Source: Lanius collurio
Lineage: Eukaryota > Chordata > Aves > Passeriformes > Laniidae
DNA length: 64,000 bases
Reading direction: 5' to 3'
Assembly: GCA_020086605.1 (NCBI GenBank)
Contig: JACBWW010000004.1
Location: forward strand, 14,358,932-14,422,931
A program made the translations under genes and the position numbers. This document shows positions 47,680 through 58,820 of the stretch, one piece after another. Each line of letters begins with the position of its first letter. The first letter of the stretch is position 1. The notes under the pieces are model-generated. The model was not told the DNA's origin and did not search any database. It saw nothing but the letters and a program-made list of their open reading frames with translations.

Positions 47680-48255
47680 GACTGATAAATGGATAACATT
47701 TTGGTTGGAGGGTCCCATCCAGAGCATGATGGTCAACAACTCAGGGTCCCAATAGTTACCTGTGACAAGTGGTGTCCCTCGGGGGTCTGTATTGGTAGTG
47801 TTACTTAATATTTTCATTAATGACAAAGATTAAGGAATTGAGTGAACCCTCACCAGATTTGCAGATGACAGCAAGCTGAGTGGTGTGGTGACAAACCTGA
47901 AGGATGGGATGCCATCCAGAGGCACCTGGACAAGCTTGAGATGTGGGCTCATGGGAATTTCATGAGGTTTAAAAAGACCAAATGCAAGGTGCTGCATCTG
48001 GATCAGACACCCCCTGTATCAAAACAGGGATGAACAGATCGAGAGCAGCCCTGCTGGAAAGGACTTGGGCGTGCTGGTGGCTGAGAGGCTGGACATGACT
48101 TGGCAATGTGCCCTCACAGCTCAGAAAGCCAAAGTTCGGCATCAAAGGTGACTCAAAAGTATCTGCCCCAGAGCAGGGGGATTGAAAAACGTGCTCTTTA
48201 AGGTGCCTTCCAACCCAACCCATTCCATGATTCCATGATCCTATGATCCTGTAGA
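47680..48255 (+). mobile_element. CR1 LINE with internal deletion
   Basis: Sense CR1. It enters ORF2 at about GGATAACATTTTGGTTGGAG and includes the reverse-transcriptase approach GTGTCCCTCGGGGGTC (the GVPQGS-type region). The catalytic FADD box is preserved at 47858-47869 (TTTGCAGATGAC). It then continues through the ORF2 C-terminal region to about 48140. There the text jumps from CAGAAAGCCAAAGTTC to the 3' UTR (GAGCAGGGGGATTG, AAGGTGCCTTCCAACCC) and finishes with the terminal repeat CATGATTCCATGATCCTATG. Compared with the copy at 3727-4587, roughly 400 bp between these parts is missing. Stops and frameshifts make it inactive. Confidence 0.92.
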
Positions 48256-49633
48256 TACTTAGGATGAATTTCCCTATAGGTGAAATACATCACAGACTTA
48301 ACATTTTTGATACAACACTACAAAGATATTAATTAATGCAAGAATTAGCAAATATATAGTTACAAAAATGTGTAATTAATTTTGTGGAATCAAAGCTTCA
48401 GAATTAAATGCATGTGTGTTCAGTCAGAACAGTGTAAGAAGCCCTGAAAAATCTTCAAGATTTTCTATGGCAAATAAATAACAACCTAGTAACTAAAGCT
48501 TCTGTATTAATAAGCAATAATGACAAGACTTACAGTTGAAAAGAAATGCTTGCCTTAGGAAAAAAAAAACACAACATATGATGAAGTCATCAGTCATCCA
48601 ACATAATGAGCAGTTAGAACAGTTAGAAAAGCACGTAAAAACTAAATTAAGTAATTTTTCTTTCTTAATCAATTTAATAAAAGGCAGCATCTACCCCTGG
48701 GAAATAAGATATCTCAGTTGTTGTCCAAAGCTGAATTCTGAAAGTTAGTCTTGAACTACAGGTAGGATTATTATTCTTTCCGTTTTTACTTTTCAATAAA
48801 GGGAGAAGATGCCAAAGACTTAAGCAGAGACTTCTTACAAGTGAAGTCAGAAGCAACTCACCCTGCTCCAATTAGGTTTGTAATTATTTGTTTTTCAAAT
48901 CTGTCTTGACCTTTGCAGAGACTCTCTAGCAAGAAACTTCAGTATGATGTGTATCTTAACAGTGGATATGCTTGTGTTGGGAATCCAAAGAAAAAACAAA
49001 AGCTGCTATTCAGTAACACAGTTTATAAGGGCACTTGGAGGAAATTTTTATGATTTTTTTGTCAGGGATCCATTAAGTTGAACTGAGTTAAGAAGAAACT
49101 CCTGTTGCATCAATAAAAAAGTCTTTTTATATGCTAAGGTATTTTAGCTTATGTAATAACTATATTTTTCAGCAGCAGTCTGTTTACAGCAACAAGAACT
49201 TGAGCCTTAACAAATATCTTTTCAAGTTTCTGAAGTATTTCTATATTTTGAGGTTACTTTTATATTTTTCTATAATTACTGGTAATTTTATATGGATAGA
49301 AATTGGTCACATAACATAAAAAAATATTTCTCTCTGAATTGAATGGTAGCTATTAAACAGCGTGTTGAAGTATTTCTTCCAGGAGAGTTTGGTAGTCTTC
49401 CCAAACTAGCCAGTTCGGGAAAAAGGAGCTGCTTCATATATCCATTCTGGTCTACAAAAACACAGTCATATCTGTCAAACCCCCAGAAAAAGTAAGTGGA
49501 CAGATTTTTTTAATAGTAGGAATAGTATATTAGGGGTCCTTTGTGAGAGGTGGGTGAGTGACTGGTTCTGCATGAACAAACAGTAGTGTTTCACTGCAAA
49601 AAGAAAATTTATACAAGTTCTGCACATCGCTAC

Positions 49634-49660
49634 TATATAAATATATATATATACATATAT
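49634..49660. repeat. (AT)n microsatellite
   Basis: ATATAAATATATATATATAC-type tract seen directly; likely length-variable. Confidence 0.75.
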
Positions 49661-49881
49661 GCATGGCAGACAGAAGTGGAAATGGTTATATTTTCTGTGT
49701 GAATCAAAGGCATTCAATTTACATTTGATGACAAATTTGCATTCAGCATTAATAATAGGTATTCCACCCTCAACAACAGGAGACAGTGTCAGTCTCATGC
49801 AAATGTTCACTGGCTGCATTGTGTCAATTAAAACAGATGGTGTAGGGATGGAAGGGAGTCTATGTATTAGGGAAAGCATTC

Positions 49882-49903
49882 TTTTTTTTTTTTTTTTTTT
49901 TTT
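49882..49903. repeat. Poly(T) tract, 22 bases
   Basis: Longest homopolymer in the window. No retroposon body with a matching poly(A) tail is recognised next to it. Confidence 0.8.
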
Positions 49904-50274
49904 GAGAAAATGCACTATTTTTTTATTATTTTTTTTCCACTTTCTGGAACCATAATGCATAAAACAGAAAGGTCAAGTCTGTCACGTAAAAGCCTTTTGC
50001 ATGGTTCCTGTTACTATTTTCAAGATTTATGATACTAAGTATAAGCTGGCTAATATTTTCCTCATCTAATGGTAATCCACAGCCTGCTTGGCATGGGTAC
50101 AATTACACACAGCTGTATACAAGATGTTGTTAAAAGCAGAACAGCATCTCTAGGTGCCTCCTGCATACTGGTAACAGACAATATTCAGATGACTGATGTC
50201 TCTCTCTAAATAATTCCTCTAAATGGCCAAAATTTTTCATGAGATATTCAGGTATAGCAGTGTGTAGGATCTGG

Positions 50275-50578
50275 AACTTTTCGTTGTTGTTCACTGGTGA
50301 TTGCTCAGTTCTCTAATTTATCCAGGTCTCTCTGCAGGGCATTCCATCTTTGAGGGAGTCAACAGCTCCTGCAAGTTTTGTCTGCAGAATTGCTTAGTAT
50401 CCCTTCCAGTCCTGTGTCCAAGTAATTTTTAAAGATGTTGAAGAGCACAGGGCTGAGGATGGAACCCCACTAGTGATTGGTCACCAGTCTAAAATCACCC
50501 AATCCACTACAAGTAATGAAGGTTGAGGTTTGTGGTGTTTGAGGAAATTCTTTATCAAGCAAAATTCTGGAAGGGAAT
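50275..50578 (-). mobile_element. CR1 LINE fragment, reverse-transcriptase part
   Basis: Read on the minus strand, the piece includes ACTAGTGGGGTTCCATCCTC, encoding a decayed TSGVPQGS-like motif. CCTGTGCTCTTCAACATC (PVLFNI) follows, then the decayed FADD/TKL region (CTGCAGACAAAACTTGC) and AGAGACCTGGATAAATTAGA (RDLDKLE-like). These are successive landmarks of the CR1 reverse transcriptase. The 3' half of the element is absent. On its upstream side it abuts the 3' terminus of the next CR1 copy at 50579, so that copy probably inserted into or beside it. Confidence 0.85.
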
Positions 50579-51080
50579 CACAGAATCATAGAATGGTTTA
50601 GTTTATAAAAAGGACTTTGAAAGTCATCTAGTTCCAACCCCTTGCCAAGAGCAGGAACACTTTTCACTAGACCTAGTTACACAGAGCCCCATCCAGCCTG
50701 ACCTTGAACATCTCCAAGCTTGGGGAGTCCACAGCCTCTCTGAGCACCCTCTTCCAGTGCCTCATAACCCTTACAGTAAAGCATTTCTTCCCAATATCTA
50801 ATCCATTAGATAATATCCAATACATTCATCTTAAGGTTACTCCCTCTAGTCCATCACCACATTCCCTTGTGAAAAGCCCCTCTTTCATCTTTCTTGTAGG
50901 CCCCCTATACGTTCTATAAGTTGCTCTAAGGTCTTCCCAGAGCTGTTTCTTCTCTAGGCTGAACAGTCCCAACCTTCTCTATGCATCTTCAAAGAAGTGT
51001 TCCAGCCCTGTGATCAACTTAATGGCTCTCCTCTGGAGTCTTTCCCACAAGACAGCATCTTTTTTTTGTGTTGGGAAAGA
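50579..51080 (-). mobile_element. CR1 LINE fragment, 3' end
   Basis: The plus strand begins with CACAGAATCATAGAATGG, the reversed terminal repeat. It continues with CATCTAGTTCCAACCCC, CACTAGACCTAGTTACACAG, TCTTGTAGGCCCCC, CTCTAGGCTGAACAG and CTCCTCTGGAGTC, ending near TTTTTTTTGTGTTGGG. This is the minus-strand C-terminal ORF2 region and full 3' UTR of a CR1 of the same general type as 3727-4587. It is 5' truncated and has many disabling changes. Confidence 0.93.
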
Positions 51081-54000
51081 TGAGTATTGACAAAACTGCA
51101 TAGAAGTCTAAAACTCATCACCTTTGAATTTAAGACCTCAGAAGAAAATATATTAAGAATGTTGAAAAGCTCTTTCTTTTAAGACTGGATTTGAACTGAA
51201 AAAATATGGGACATAATAATAACAGAGTGACAGCGTATGTAGCCTAGATTTTCTGAAAGCATCCTTGGAAATTCATCATTAAATAGAATTCTGTTCCTGA
51301 ATTTCATGTTTGACACAGATTACTTCTTTACAGTTGGTAGAACTTTTTTACATATACACTGTATATTTTGGTTTGGTTATTTCAGAATTTGGAAACAGAA
51401 ATTTCTAGATTCTGACCAGAGGTTGGGTTAATTTAGGAAACAATGCTAATGTCATAAAATTACATTTTTAATCTAGAAATCATAATGTTTAGCAGCATAC
51501 TTCATTCCATTACAGGTCACAAGTTATTCCTCAGACAGCTGTTTATTCAAATGCAGACATGAGGTAACTCCTTCAAAAACAATCTTCTCGTAAAGAAAAA
51601 TGGTTCAGTGGGGAAGTTTAGACAAAGACAGCAATTTCTGATGAACACTGAGATATTAACTTCCAGTTGCCTCAAGTCAACTGTGAGGCAAAAAGTTTTC
51701 TTTCAGAAGTTCAAGTTGTCATCACCTATCAACATAAAGCAACTTGCATTGAATTCAGTGAAGCATTTAAATAAAAGTTTCCTAAAAAAATTTGTTGAGT
51801 TTCAACATCTTTTTGTGAAATAGATATGCTGCATCTGTGCTGGCATTGCTTTAACTAACCCATTGACACTGACAGAGCTTTTGAACTTTGAAACGTGCAG
51901 TTTCACGCAACTGCCAGAAGAATTAAAATATTAGCTGTGGAATTGGCAAATCATACTAATTTAAAACAGATCTGCTTTAAGTGACTATATTCTAAATTGG
52001 GCCTTTGGAGACAGTTTTCAAATACCTGTTAATTTCAGAAGACTTCATCTCACAAATAGTCATCAGGAATAAAAACTGTTTAAAAAATGTCACAGCTGAA
52101 GAAAAGAGAGTACTACTTATATTTCAGTAACATTTTTCCAAGTATACTGCCTATGCAAAATCTTAGAGTAAATTTAAGAAAGCCAAAATGTAACATATTT
52201 GGCTCTGATAATATTTTTCAGAAGATTGTGCATGTATATCTATCTCTTCTTTTGCCAGTATGTCTATTCCTTCAGCAGTTATTTTGAATGCAATCATTCA
52301 TTTTATACCACAACATGTAATATCCTTCATTCAATCCTGCCTAACTCATTTAGTCTTCTGCTTGTCAACATCTGACTGTTATCCTACTGTTACTCCATTA
52401 CTAGACTGTCAATAAAAAAGACTTCAGAATTCACCAAGTTCCATTTTGGATTTTCTTTTTTTTTTCTTTCTTTCTTTTCTTTTTCCATTTAAATACAAGA
52501 AGAAAAACCACAATATTTATCAGTACAGCATAATGCAAACATAAAAGTAAATTTTATTTGCATCACCATAAAATGATTTTAAATGTGAAGGACATTTCTA
52601 CAGATGGTGAATGTCAGTACACAAATCACCACAGCTGCGTGCAATGTTGTTCTCCACGTCTGTGGCCTATACCAATTTGAGTATGTGCCAGTTTATTAAT
52701 ATTACATTTTTTAAAGTAATTTAACACTCTTTAAAAATGAAGGTGCTATATATTATCTTTTTTTAATACCTTTGTGTTTTTTTTTACTGGATACAGCTGG
52801 GCACTAAATTATTGGTCAACAACCAGATGAATAAAATAGAAAATACCTTACAACATTTTTTTTTTTCCTTCAGTCTGTTGCTGGAGAGGTTTAATGGAAC
52901 CTGAATTACCTAGTACATTTTCATTAGAAAATCAAGAGAGCCAGAATAAAAAAAGGCCCTCCAAGATTTAGAGAGAAAAAAAAAAAAAAAAGAAAAATTT
53001 TAGTTAAATGCCACCTAAAACAAGCAGACCAGATCCAAAGACCTATAAATTTCAAAGTAATTGTACATGATATTAGTTTTAAGTAATTGTGTGCAGAACA
53101 GAAAAGATAGAATAAAAATATTTTCCATCATGAATAAGAAGTACCAAAACATGCATAGCTCACAGCACTGTGAGAATTTCAAATGAATTTTATTATTTTT
53201 TTAATAATTTTTAAAAATTATTTCTTAATATATTCAACAGATCCACTCATTTAGGACACTTCCAAAGTGGAAACTCAACTTGGCCCGTGTTGTCAAACTC
53301 TTACTCATTGTAGTTTTTCAATAGTTTCTAGAGAGATTTTTAATCAGCACAATTCCAAGCTTGTAGTTATGGTCTGCAAAAATACAGAGTAGGGCTTATT
53401 TGCACTTGTGGGTTGTGCATATTTCCGTGTATTATATATAAAGGAATCCTATGACACAGATTTCATGTTTTTCTTTCAACTGCAAATATGGTATGAAACC
53501 AATCTCAGTGTTTTTAGGTCATGAAAGCTACCAGTGTTTAGAGAACGAAAATAGTAACTCTATTAAACTGCACTAAATAAAACTATCCCCATGTAACAAT
53601 CTACAGTGAACTCAAAACAATTCTAATTTGTGCAGATTCATAAGAGGTTTCAAAATACAATATGCAGAAAACTAAGACAGATAAAAAAGCAAGTTGCAAT
53701 TGAGTTAATATGTCTTCTTAATTTTTATGTGCTCCGCCTTTGGTGGTAAGTATAACAAGGTGAATGCCTGGTTGAATATAACATAAGATTATTTCTTTAC
53801 TCACTAAGTCATGTTTGAGCGTTTTTTACATAAAGAGCCACTCCAGCAGGGGCTCTGTATGCATTGATATTTTATGTATCACTAATATTAAAAAACCCAT
53901 TACTTCAATAACACACCTTATCCAAAGTTTTCAAAGCATAAATTAGTGGAATGGCATAGAAATCATGATGAGAATTTGGTCCTGAAGACAAGATAAACTG

Positions 54001-54557
54001 ATGTTGAAGTAAAAAAAATCAGAGTGATAAAACAATGGTTTTCTGAAATAATCACTTTAGCAAATCTGAAATATTTAATGGAATTATGTGGATTGTCAAA
54101 ACATTTTTTTGGTAGACAAGTTTCCTAGTGTTGTGGTTTCAGCTTTTATAATGTTAATTCCTTTTGATCTTGGCCATGTTGTTCATTCAAAACATTTTGA
54201 AACTCAAAAATTTGCTTTTAAACCTAAAATTCTAATATTTTTGTCTCTCTTTTTATGAAAGAAATTTTGAACTAGAAGATTTTCCTACAAACTAAAAGTT
54301 GAAGTTCTAGATTTTGGTCACTGCTGTAGCTGCCACCCCTTATCATTACTATTTGCTCTGCAGTAAAATCTAAAACTTGGTATAATCAGAGACATCTGGT
54401 AAACTCAACACTATAAGTGAAAAATAACAATGTGCTGTCGCTAAGCATTTAATAACAAAACATAAATATGTCCCTTTAAAATATAGTTTATGTAATTATC
54501 TGCAGTTATCTTGCCAGTGATCAGATCTCTAGGTTTTTACTGCAACACTTTCACAAG
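51081..54557. other. Unique-looking AT-rich DNA
   Basis: No gene or named transposon. A (CTTT)n tract lies at 52451-52484 and A- or T-runs at about 52856-52865 and 52976-52991. At 54129 the sequence TGTTGTGGTTTCAGC resembles the start of an ERVL LTR, but nothing LTR-like follows. Confidence 0.5.
52451..52484. repeat. (CTTT)n / poly(T) microsatellite
   Basis: Imperfect CTTT units embedded in T-runs, seen directly. Confidence 0.75.
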
Positions 54558-55100
54558 TATAGAATTATAGAATCATTAAGGTTGGGGAAGACCTCCAAGA
54601 CCATTGAGCTCAATTTTTTGACTGAACAACACCTTTGACTGAACACCTTTGACAGAGTACTAAATCCAGTCATTTCTTGAACACTTTGAGAGTGACTCAA
54701 ATACTTCCCTGGACAATTTGTTCCAATATTTAACCTCCTGTTCAGTGAAGAAATTTATCCTGATGTCCAACCTGAACCTCCCCTGGTGCAGCTTGAGGCC
54801 ATCTCCTCTTGCCCTGGCGCTGGTTGCCTGGGAGAGGATACCAGCCTTCTTCCCCTGGCTGCAGCCTCCTTTCAGGTAATTGTAAAGAGACCTAAGGCCC
54901 CTCCTGAACCTCCATTCCTCCAGGCTAAACATCCCCACCTCCCTCAGCCACTCCTCACTTGCACTCCAGACCCCTCAAATCTTCGTTGTGCTTCTCTGGA
55001 CATGCTCCAGCACCTCAATGTATTTCTTGCAGTGAGGGGTCCAGACCTGGATATAGTAATCAAGGTGCAGACTTAGCAATGCCAAATACATGGGGGCATA
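54558..55100 (-). mobile_element. CR1 LINE fragment, ORF2 C-terminus and 3' end
   Basis: Starts with the decayed terminal repeat ATAGAATTATAGAATCATTA, then GTTGGGGAAGACCTCC. It continues with GTGAAGAAATTTATCCTG, ATGTCCAACCTGAACCTC, CCCTGGTGCAGCTTGAGGCC and CCAGGCTAAACATCCCC, ending in the GGTCCAGACCTGGATATAG region. The minus-strand frame at 54660-54938 (92 codons) is a true surviving stretch of ORF2: residues such as LYNYLKGGCS and GLKLHQGRFRLDIR are the conserved CR1 C-terminal motifs. It lacks the endonuclease and the reverse-transcriptase core, so it is inert. A small tandem repeat of TTTGACTGAACA (54617-54645) sits in the 3' UTR. Confidence 0.93.
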
Positions 55101-58100
55101 TAAAGAAGATTTTCAATTTTACTCTGTGTGGGATATCATTCTTGAGACAACATTTTGGGTTCTACCAAATGTTATCTCAATGCAATGGCATGGCAATTTT
55201 AACAAAGCAGATGTCCTATCATTGAGTGTCTGAAACAGAAAAACAAAACAAATCCCTAGAGCTAGTACTTCACAGATTCACAAAGATATTTGACACCTCT
55301 CCTCCCTCCCACCTCATCTCCTCTTTTGAACATTCATGAGTGCACAGTCTTGGAAAAACTTGAGACTCAACAGAGTTCAGCAGCAGAGGTGGTCTGCTGG
55401 GATTCAAAAGGTAACGTTTTCTGGGACATTAAGGAGCCACTAATGTGTGCTTTAAGACTATCAGGCACTTCCCTAAAGATTCACAAAGCAAGTATAGTTA
55501 ATCATGCTGAAAATCACTGAAGTACTCTGACTTCTGTAATTCCCACTGTTCCTCTGCCAAGTGCAGTGTCAAGTCCTGTGGGAGCAGCCTTGCTCCCTTC
55601 AGCCTGAGTTGTCACTGCTGTCTGCATGTTTTATGTCACAACCAGATTTCTTTAAAGAAGACACCAAGAAGCTTAAAGCTGAATCCAAACAGAACAACCA
55701 AGGAAACAAATCTTCTAAATAAATGAACATTTGCCAATATCTGATTTATACAAATCCACTCTAAATCTCTGAAGTACTTTTCTTCAGAGGGACATGAGGC
55801 ACATTTCCAAGTTCATTTGGTTTTGGTATGGAAAGATATGAATATCAATGTATTAACTAGGTCAGGAGAAAGCATAATTTGTGACTAACCTGATAAAAAC
55901 CCAAAATGTTAAAAATCAGCAGTTCCATACTATCAAATGGTAAAATATAGTGACCATCTAACAGTGAGTCCAGTGAGTAAGTCTGAAATGAGAATTACAA
56001 CACTTTCAATATCAGGTGGACCCACCTTGTCGATTTGTGATGACCTAATTTACAAATACCAAAACAGAGGATTTTATGTTTCCTACCTATTTCAATAATG
56101 TCCATTAATCCAATTGTTTGATAAAGGAAAGACATTAAGCATTTAAGTTATTTCTCCATTACATTTCCAATTAGCGTGAGTCAATTGGAAATAAATTAAT
56201 ATCTGTTCTAACACTGCAACTGAAGTCTCAGATTATTATATGAAAAGCTCATATTTCATTTTTTAACTCATTCATTTATTGTCAAAAGAAAAATGTTTTC
56301 GGGGGGTAATAGCTGAAAAATTTATTCTTAATTTATGGGGAAAGAAAAGGAAAATCAAATTCTGCTTTAAAATCTTTTTACTTTAAGATAATATTGTCAC
56401 TTCTAATCCTTTGAATTTATATTTACCATAGCAGTTATCAAGTTTAGTTCTTGTTGAAGCCCACACAAGTTTTTCTACATTTTAGTTCTGCACATACGTA
56501 TACCTGTCAATTTTTTCAGAAATTTATGTTATTCTGTTGATACTTATACAATGTTATTGGAAAAACAATATAGGAAAGTGATGGGACTGCAGCTGTGCAT
56601 TAAACAAGCTGTCGCTCACAGTGACACTGAAATGATGCATGGGATGAACTTTTAAGTTGGATTCTGGGAGGCTTTCTTTCCAGCATGGAATGTATAGCAT
56701 GTGAAAGAGTGAACAGATTACATACAAGGCAGCATCCAGTCTAGGAAATAAAGAACCATGGCCCTTTCCATTCTACCTTACTTCTCAAGTTCCCAACAAC
56801 AGTTTTACTGAGCTGGATTGTCACATATCTGGTAGAACACTAATTTGTGGGGTCAGCAAGTTTTTGCAGTAATGCTGCTTCTGAATATAGAGAATTTATA
56901 AGCCCTAGCACTTCTGTAAACTCCGTGTTCTCCAAATATATCTTTCTTTTTTTGTTTCATTTTGGTTTTGTCATTTGTTTATTTGTTCATTTTGGTTTTT
57001 AATGTATTGTTTTGTGGGAGGGAGTTGTTGTTTTTTTTTTTATTCCACATATTATAACATTTCCACACAATATATTATCTCAAGTATGGACTTAGGTGAC
57101 TAACTTTTGATCAAATCTTTCTTAGACATTGTTAGATTGTCTAATTGAAAGGCAACAACATTAAACTCACAGAGCTTGGAGAGAATCAGGAAAAAAAAAA
57201 AAACATTAATTGGTGCGGGAAACAGCGAACGAGAGCAAGCCAAACCAGCTACTCAAAGAGTATCAAAGGAGACGAGTTGTCCCTAGTACAAAATCTAACA
57301 AGATGCATCAGTTAGATAAAATAGAGTCAGAAGGCCACACAAACCAAAGGGAAATTATTGCCTAAATGTGAATAAGATTTATTATGACATCCAGGAAGAG
57401 AATTTTAGGATTGTATAAAATTTACAGGATATTTAGGGAAGGGCTAATGGCAGGGTGGAAGGGGGTGACTGAGATGCAAAAGTGAGGAACATGCGTCAGA
57501 AAAAAGAAGTAAAAGGCAATAAAAATCCAGTGTTATGGTAGCAGGTTACTGGTCAGTATGCTCGTCTGACTGATCCTTGGTCCTGATCACCTCAATTTGT
57601 TCTTTCTTTTTAAACTCTCTTACTGATGGTTTTCCACATATGTTCTCTTTGCTCCACATAAGTGTGTGTTTCATTATATACTAAAGAATTTCTGTCTAGT
57701 TTGGGGTCTTCCACTTGCAAAACCCTGAAACTCTGGCTATGATAGGTTCTCAATAGTTCAATGACAGAGTTGGCATTAGAATCACGTCTCTTTCCATCTT
57801 TCTTTATACCTTATCCTGGCAACCTTAGCTTTACAGGGGAGAGAATCATGTCTGTGCACAACAAAGTAGTTGTTGAAATGGTTGATAAATAGAATATAAC
57901 AATACCTCTATGCAGACTCTTAACTTCCAATCAAGGTGCAACACCAATTAACATGTTTCAACTAGTTTCCAGAAGCTGGATCAACCAGACGGGAATTTTC
58001 TCAGGTTCCAAAGAAAAAGCTATAGTACTACTGGAAAATCATGGAAAGTGATGATCTCCACTGCCACCACCAACTGATAAAGAGAAGATAACCTCTTCCA

Positions 58101-58204
58101 GAGGAAGACACATCTGAGACTCCCATCTAGCTACTCGGAGAACTTTGTCTCTTCCCTTCTGTCTTTGTTATAATCATCTTTATTTTGTTCTTCCACAAAC
58201 ATAA
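55101..58204. other. Unique-looking DNA with T/G-rich tract
   Basis: No gene or named transposon. A T/G-rich tract lies at 56941-57042, in which TTCATTTTGGTTTT occurs twice. An A-run at 57191-57203 follows ATTAAA (57160-57165) by 25 bp. A short patch just after it (57210-57235) holds several CpG sites, rare in this window. Confidence 0.45.
56941..57042. repeat. T/G-rich low-complexity tract
   Basis: Long T-runs broken by single G or GG; contains two near copies of TTCATTTTGGTTTT about 30 bp apart. Seen directly. Confidence 0.7.
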
Positions 58205-58820
58205 ATTTCACTATTAGAGTTGATGTATGCCAGCAGCTATACAGATCCTTCCAGTAAATCTTCCTGAAGGTGAATTTGTCTCAGTACCCCTTGTGCATCA
58301 AGTGATCTGCATGCCAGCAGTGGAAGTGGGACAATTATTAGAAAGGGTGTGATGGTCTGTGGAGCAGCAGCTGGAGGAAACCGGGGGCTAGGGATCCAGC
58401 TATAGAAGACATCAGGGCTCTTTATGTATGGGTATTCCACTTAATCCATAATGCTGACCAGCAGGAGATGAAGAGCTGGACTGGGACATCTGTGTTGTGC
58501 ATGTTTATGTCTGTGCTGTTTGTGCTCATGCTCAGACCAGGCACTGATCTCCATCCAGGTGAATCCATGTGGCTGTTTATAAGTACTCTGCACATGTGTG
58601 TGCCTGTGTGCACCTGCATCAGTATCTGTGTCACTGTGCATGTATGGACTGTCTTCCCAGCATTGCTACTGGGTGGCCCTCAGGGCACAGAACTGGAGGA
58701 GCTTCCCATCTATTGGACTGAGGAGGCATCACTGGCTCTACAAGGGCACCAAAGCCAGTGAGAGCAGGCTGGGGAGGAAAAATCTCTTGGGCCCTGAAGT
58801 CCACTAGATCTAGCAACTTC
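58205..58820. repeat. GC-rich block, likely old unclassified repeat
   Basis: The block differs sharply in composition from its AT-rich surroundings. It is rich in TG and CA dinucleotides, notably the TGTGCATGT/TGTGTG-type segment at 58491-58650, as expected of a CpG-rich element whose methylated sites have decayed. Recognisable stretches include GGAGCAGCAGCTGGAGGAAA and TCTCTTGGGCCCTGAAGTCC. It resembles a dispersed avian repeat, perhaps an LTR or ERV-derived segment, but I cannot place it in a family. Edges are approximate. Open frames on both strands here follow from the composition. Confidence 0.35.

Larger units (their letters stand above)
48256..50274. other. Unique-looking DNA with simple repeats
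   Basis: No gene or named transposon. Contains an AT dinucleotide tract at 49634-49660 and a 22 T run at 49882-49903. The 161-codon minus-strand frame (49475-49960) crosses both of these and its lysine run and Tyr/Ile run come from them, so I reject it as a gene. Confidence 0.5.

Noticed and set aside
49475..49960. 161-codon minus-strand frame
   Set aside because: It crosses a 22-base poly(T) and an AT microsatellite, which supply its lysine and Tyr/Ile runs.
54129..54165. LTR-like start TGTTGTGGTTTCAGC
   Set aside because: Only about 35 bp resembles an ERVL LTR start; no far end or duplication of CCTAG was found.
58422..58807. Four overlapping open frames on both strands
   Set aside because: All arise from the GC-rich, TG/CA-rich block at 58205-58820 and show no domain.
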